This document shows positions 5,552 through 8,300 of a stretch of DNA of 8,300 bases, in pieces (within the stretch, counting starts at the first letter, position 1; every line of letters starts with the position of its first letter). The position numbers and the translations under genes were made by a program. The stretch is from Streptococcaceae bacterium (GTDB lineage Bacteria > Bacillota > Bacilli > Lactobacillales > Streptococcaceae), in NCBI GenBank assembly GCA_031285105.1, contig JAITWV010000246.1:1-8300 (forward strand), written 5' to 3'. A model generated the notes under the pieces. The model worked only from the letters and a program-made list of their open reading frames with translations, ran no database searches and was not told where the DNA came from.

Positions 5552-5729
5552 AACCAAAAAAGTAATTGAAGAGACTTTTGTTGTATTAGGAGGAATTTTT
5601 TTAATTTTACTTCTAGTTTCTTATTTCATTGATACTAATGGCTACTTTCTAAATAGCAGAACTTACTTCCTTATTTTCTTCGGAGGTAATGTGATTTTCA
5701 ATGCTTTTATTCGTAAAAATAAAAATTAA
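5541..5729 (+). CDS. Small two-helix membrane protein, 62 aa (candidate immunity protein)
   Basis: The frame starts inside the 3' end of the 50-aa gene (11-base overlap, different frame) and ends with TAA at 5727-5729. The product has basic ends (MTNKTKKVIE, FIRKNKN) and two predicted membrane helices at about residues 12-30 and 41-57, joined by a short polar turn (DTNGYFLNSRT). Both ends should face the cytoplasm. No Shine-Dalgarno is visible, so translation should depend on the overlapping gene. It lies between the two copies of a 40-bp direct repeat and is followed by a bidirectional terminator. Short two-helix proteins of this kind often serve as bacteriocin immunity proteins, but no specific family is recognised. 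Confidence 0.65.
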   Translation: MTNKTKKVIEETFVVLGGIFLILLLVSYFIDTNGYFLNSRTYFLIFFGGNVIFNAFIRKNKN

Positions 5730-5760
5730 TCGAAAATGTAAATAAACATGATAGCAAATA
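5721..5760 (+). pseudogene. Direct repeat copy 2: decayed 3' remnant of a second 50-aa-type gene
   Basis: This is the second copy of the repeat at 5511-5550. Read in the equivalent frame it encodes KLIENVNKHDSK followed by TAG at 5759-5761, against ELIRNVNKYNDK and TAA in the 50-aa gene. The stop codon is in the same position. An in-frame TAA at 5720-5722 lies just upstream and no start codon remains, so this is only a terminal remnant overlapping the end of the 62-aa gene. Confidence 0.6.
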
Positions 5761-5762
5761 GT

Positions 5763-5809
5763 AAAAAACTAACCGTTAAGAGAAATCCCTCCAACGGTTA
5801 GTAGCTTTT
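5763..5809. terminator. Bidirectional intrinsic terminator between the small-protein cassette and ltaS
   Basis: ACTAACCGTT (5768-5777) and AACGGTTAGT (5793-5802) form a perfect 10-bp stem with a 15-base loop. On the minus strand it is followed at once by five T residues (5763-5767), a strong terminator located 5 bases after the ltaS stop codon. On the plus strand it is followed by a short T tract (5806-5809), so it can also end the rightward cassette transcript. Confidence 0.85.
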
Positions 5810-7937
5810 ATTCTTCAACTTCTTCTTGTTCGTCCATCAATCGTGCAACTCTTCCACGCCACAAGCCAACTGTTGACTCTCCACCTCTTTGACTAAATAA
5901 CGAGGTCGAATTTTCTCCAAGTTTGTCTTCCAACGCCTTCATTCGCTCAAAAATATTGTTAAAATCAAACATACTTGGATGAATCGGCTCTAAACCACTG
6001 CCTTCATAAAATCTCAATAAATCGCCATTATTAATTTCATCACTAGCTGCTAATTGCTCTCTTGCCCGAATACGTATACCTTCTACATAAATCGCGATAT
6101 CTGGAGGTAAAATATCTAATAATTCTCCTGTTTGTGTTAAATAAACATCTCTTGAACCAATCAAGGTAAATTCTGGTGTAATTACATTGCCATTTCGCAA
6201 AACAGCCATATTTTGATGATCATCTGACAATAAGTCTTGGCCAACCATCAAGAAAGGTGCTGAGTCAATTCCCAATAAATGGAGTAACGTTGGTGCCATA
6301 TCGACTTGTCCACCATAAGTTTGACGAATGTGGCCTTTACCAGAATTTGGAATATGAATCATATATGGAACACGCTGCAACATGGTATTATCGTAAGTTC
6401 CCCAATTCGTTGTGTCTTTTCCTAAAATTTCACTAGCTAAAACAGGATTACGCATATTGGAAATACCATAGTGATCGCCATATAGCACAATAATTGAATT
6501 GTCATACAAACCGCTTTCCTTCAAATACTCAAAGAACATCTCAATTGATTGATCCATATAGTTCGCTGTTGCAAAGAAGCCATTAATTGTCTGATCACTT
6601 GTCGTTGCTTGTGGAAAATGATGATCATCTAGATTGCGAAACTTATCATAAGGAAAATGATGAGATACCAAGATAAATTGCGTGTAAAATGGTTGCTGCA
6701 TCCGTTCTAAATACTGAATGGATTGTTCAAATAAATACTCATCATGCAACCCATACATAAATGAATTTTCCGGTGTCGCATCAAAATAACGTGCATCAAA
6801 GAAATAATCATATCCTAAACGCTTATAAGTACCAATTCGATTCCAGAAATTCCCTTCATTGCCATGAAAAACCGCTGATGTATAACCTTGTTTTTGACGC
6901 AAAATATTTGGTACCGCATGGAAAGTATTGCGATTGCCCATTTGTGCAAAAAGTGGTCCATGCAACAATCCAAACAAACCATTAGCAATCAAATTCTCCG
7001 CATCGGCTGTTTTTCCAGAACGAGTTTGATGAAAGAAGTTTTCAAATGAAATGGTATCTTCATGTCGGAACAATTGATTAATGAACGGTGAAACTTCATG
7101 TAAATTTCCTTCCTCATCTTCTAAATGAAAATCAAGTAAGAAATTTTGATAACTTTCTAAATGAAGTAAGATAACATTTTTACCTTCCGCAATTCCAAAA
7201 AAGTCAGGATTCGGTGCTGCGTGCGTTCGCTCTACAAATTCAATCACCGCATCTAAATCATATTCAGAAGCCTTCGCCCGTACCTGATTGGCTTCATGGG
7301 TTTTCACGCCATTATAAATATGAAAAACGGGCAATCCTAAATAACGCACAATATAATCATGTGAAAAAGTACGAGTCAAAAGTTGTGGACGATCCATATT
7401 TGCCAAAGATAAATTTGCTGAAAACAACATCACTGAAAACATTGACATCGCTAGTGCTACACGTTTTTTGACAAAAATTTCGTTCATTTTTATTTTCTTA
7501 AAGGCAAACAAAGCGATTAAAATAAAGATATCTAGCCAGTAAAGAATATCTGTTAGGTTAAACATCTCTAATGCACTTTCACTTAAGCCACCAAAAACAA
7601 CAGCTGTGCTCATAATTGTATTAACGGTAATAAAATCTGAAAACTCACGGTAATATAGAACATTTCCAAAAATAATAAATGTCAGTAAGAAATAAACGCT
7701 AAACATGGTCAGATAACTTGTCTTTTTTCCTTTGATGAACAATCCAAGACCTAAGAATAAAAAGGCAGCTGCAAAGGGATTGATAAAGAGGATAAAATGT
7801 TGAAATGGTCCACTAATTCTCAAACCAAAGTCGTTAAAGTACGCAAAAATAGATTTTATCCAGAATAATAGGACAAATACGATATACATACCACATCGAC
7901 TATTGATGAATTGTTTTAATTTACTGATGAATGCCAT
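5808..7937 (-). CDS. ltaS: Lipoteichoic acid synthase, LtaS family
   Basis: This 709-aa membrane enzyme polymerises glycerol phosphate from phosphatidylglycerol onto the lipoteichoic acid anchor, outside the membrane. Five membrane helices lie at about residues 17-34, 47-68, 75-96, 129-146 and 159-179. The extracellular sulfatase-type domain follows. By comparison with Staphylococcus aureus LtaS, the metal and catalytic residues are all present: E261 (HLESYQ), the nucleophile T310 (SGKTAD), H426 (VSHHFPY), D488 and H489 (YGDHYG). An AKA-S site at 221-224, before EYDLD, corresponds to the signal peptidase cleavage site of the S. aureus enzyme. The C-terminus is longer than in S. aureus and ends in an acidic tail. 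GGAGG (7945-7949) lies 7 bases before the ATG at 7937. An upstream ATG at 8000 would add 21 residues but overlaps the gene's own -35 box, so it is rejected. Enterococci carry more than one paralogue, and which one this is cannot be told. Confidence 0.92.
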   Translation of the reverse strand: MAFISKLKQFINSRCGMYIVFVLLFWIKSIFAYFNDFGLRISGPFQHFILFINPFAAAFLFLGLGLFIKGKKTSYLTMFSVYFLLTFIIFGNVLYYREFSDFITVNTIMSTAVVFGGLSESALEMFNLTDILYWLDIFILIALFAFKKIKMNEIFVKKRVALAMSMFSVMLFSANLSLANMDRPQLLTRTFSHDYIVRYLGLPVFHIYNGVKTHEANQVRAKASEYDLDAVIEFVERTHAAPNPDFFGIAEGKNVILLHLESYQNFLLDFHLEDEEGNLHEVSPFINQLFRHEDTISFENFFHQTRSGKTADAENLIANGLFGLLHGPLFAQMGNRNTFHAVPNILRQKQGYTSAVFHGNEGNFWNRIGTYKRLGYDYFFDARYFDATPENSFMYGLHDEYLFEQSIQYLERMQQPFYTQFILVSHHFPYDKFRNLDDHHFPQATTSDQTINGFFATANYMDQSIEMFFEYLKESGLYDNSIIVLYGDHYGISNMRNPVLASEILGKDTTNWGTYDNTMLQRVPYMIHIPNSGKGHIRQTYGGQVDMAPTLLHLLGIDSAPFLMVGQDLLSDDHQNMAVLRNGNVITPEFTLIGSRDVYLTQTGELLDILPPDIAIYVEGIRIRAREQLAASDEINNGDLLRFYEGSGLEPIHPSMFDFNNIFERMKALEDKLGENSTSLFSQRGGESTVGLWRGRVARLMDEQEEVEE

Positions 7938-7970
7938 CGTTGTTCCTCCAAATCTTTTTGTTTCATTAAG

Positions 7971-8000
7971 AATATACGATATTAAATGAGGATAAGTCAA
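7971..8000 (-). promoter_or_regulatory. Promoter of ltaS
   Basis: On the minus strand, TTGACT (7995-8000; 5 of 6) is followed after 18 bases by TATATT (7971-7976; 5 of 6). Transcription would start near 7964, giving a leader of about 27 bases that includes the GGAGG site. The position excludes the longer 730-aa start. Confidence 0.7.
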
Positions 8001-8127
8001 TATGTTTCATCATTTATTTATAATTATTTTCAGTTGTTATTCACATTTTAATTAACAAGATGAAATAAATATACTTTGGGTATACGTTAGTTGTCAATAA
8101 AAATCAAAGATGCAACATCCCAAAATT

Positions 8128-8138
8128 TGTACTATAAT
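8128..8138 (+). promoter_or_regulatory. Predicted -10 element of the mutL promoter
   Basis: A perfect TATAAT lies at 8133-8138, 31 bases before the mutL start. The -35 position is weak (ATGCAA at 8110-8115 with a 17-base spacer). The 232-bp region between the ltaS and mutL starts holds only these two promoters and a short TATAC/GTATA inverted repeat at 8070-8084; no other gene is seen there. Confidence 0.55.
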
Positions 8139-8169
8139 AAACTCACTAACCAAAAGACAGGAGAATTTT

Positions 8170-8300
8170 ATGGCAAAAATCATCGAATTATCTGAACAAC
8201 TCGCCAATCAAATTGCAGCTGGTGAGGTAGTTGAACGTCCAGCTTCAGTAGTCAAAGAATTAGTTGAAAATGCCATAGATGCTGGTGCGACAAAAATTGA
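8170..8300 (+). CDS. mutL: DNA mismatch repair protein MutL (partial, N-terminus)
   Basis: The first 43 residues of MutL run off the right edge. MutL is the mismatch repair coordinator that links MutS recognition to strand removal. The visible part is the start of its GHKL ATPase domain, with IAAGEVVERPASVVKELVEN and the ATP/magnesium-binding motif ENAIDAGA (N34 and D37 region), which is nearly invariant in MutL proteins. AGGAG (8159-8163) lies 6 bases before the ATG. The gene is often found just after mutS; here a divergent ltaS lies upstream and the gene appears to have its own promoter. No other identification is likely. Confidence 0.97.
   Translation, partial: MAKIIELSEQLANQIAAGEVVERPASVVKELVENAIDAGATKI

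Noticed and set aside
7938..8000. Longer LtaS start adding 21 residues (ATG at 8000)
   Set aside because: It would overlap the gene's own -35 box and lacks a ribosome binding site. The ATG at 7937 has GGAGG at ideal spacing and fits the family N-terminus.
8070..8084. TATAC/GTATA inverted repeat between ltaS and mutL
   Set aside because: Only 5 bp per arm in A+T-rich sequence; expected by chance.
1..8300. CRISPR array, tRNA, rRNA, insertion sequence or phage attachment site
   Set aside because: No regularly spaced repeats, cloverleaf-like sequences, transposase or integrase motifs were found on either strand.

Overview
The window looks like the chromosome of a low-GC Gram-positive bacterium of the Lactobacillales, most likely Enterococcus or a close relative. 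This rests on the A+T-rich sequence, the strong AGGAGG-type ribosome binding sites, the consensus sigma-A promoters, an LtaS-type lipoteichoic acid synthase and the start of mutL. The genus is inferred from general protein resemblance, not from a search.

Left part, minus strand (1-3719): five genes run leftward with short gaps, in transcription order: a class II aldolase, a D-isomer-type 2-hydroxyacid dehydrogenase, an APH-fold small-molecule kinase, a DUF1097 membrane protein, and the start of a YhfZ-type GntR regulator that leaves the window at its left edge. This reads as a catabolic operon (kinase, dehydrogenase and aldolase plus a possible permease) whose substrate cannot be read from sequence. 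It holds two internal RNA hairpins: one abutting the ribosome binding site of the kinase gene, and one terminator-like hairpin just before yhfZ.

Divergent control region and regulator (3720-4805): a 372-bp gene-free stretch separates the operon from a rightward AraC-family regulator. The regulator has exact consensus -35 and -10 hexamers and a near-perfect Shine-Dalgarno. The stretch also carries a direct repeat of about 15 bp spaced two helical turns, the geometry expected of an AraC-type operator.

Bacteriocin-like cassette (4806-5810): a rightward unit encodes a Sec-secreted 158-aa protein with a glycine-rich C-terminal domain, then two very A+T-rich small membrane proteins of 50 and 62 aa with overlapping reading frames. 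Its leader contains a near-perfect 16-bp inverted repeat at the predicted transcription start, preceded by TTTGGT repeats. A 40-bp direct repeat flanks the 62-aa gene; all its mismatches are transitions, and its second copy still encodes the C-terminal end of the 50-aa protein. This suggests duplication and decay of immunity-like genes. A bidirectional terminator closes the cassette.

Right part (5808-8300): a leftward lipoteichoic acid synthase gene with its own promoter, then a short divergent region and the first 43 codons of mutL with its own -10 element. No RNA gene, CRISPR array, transposase or tRNA was found.
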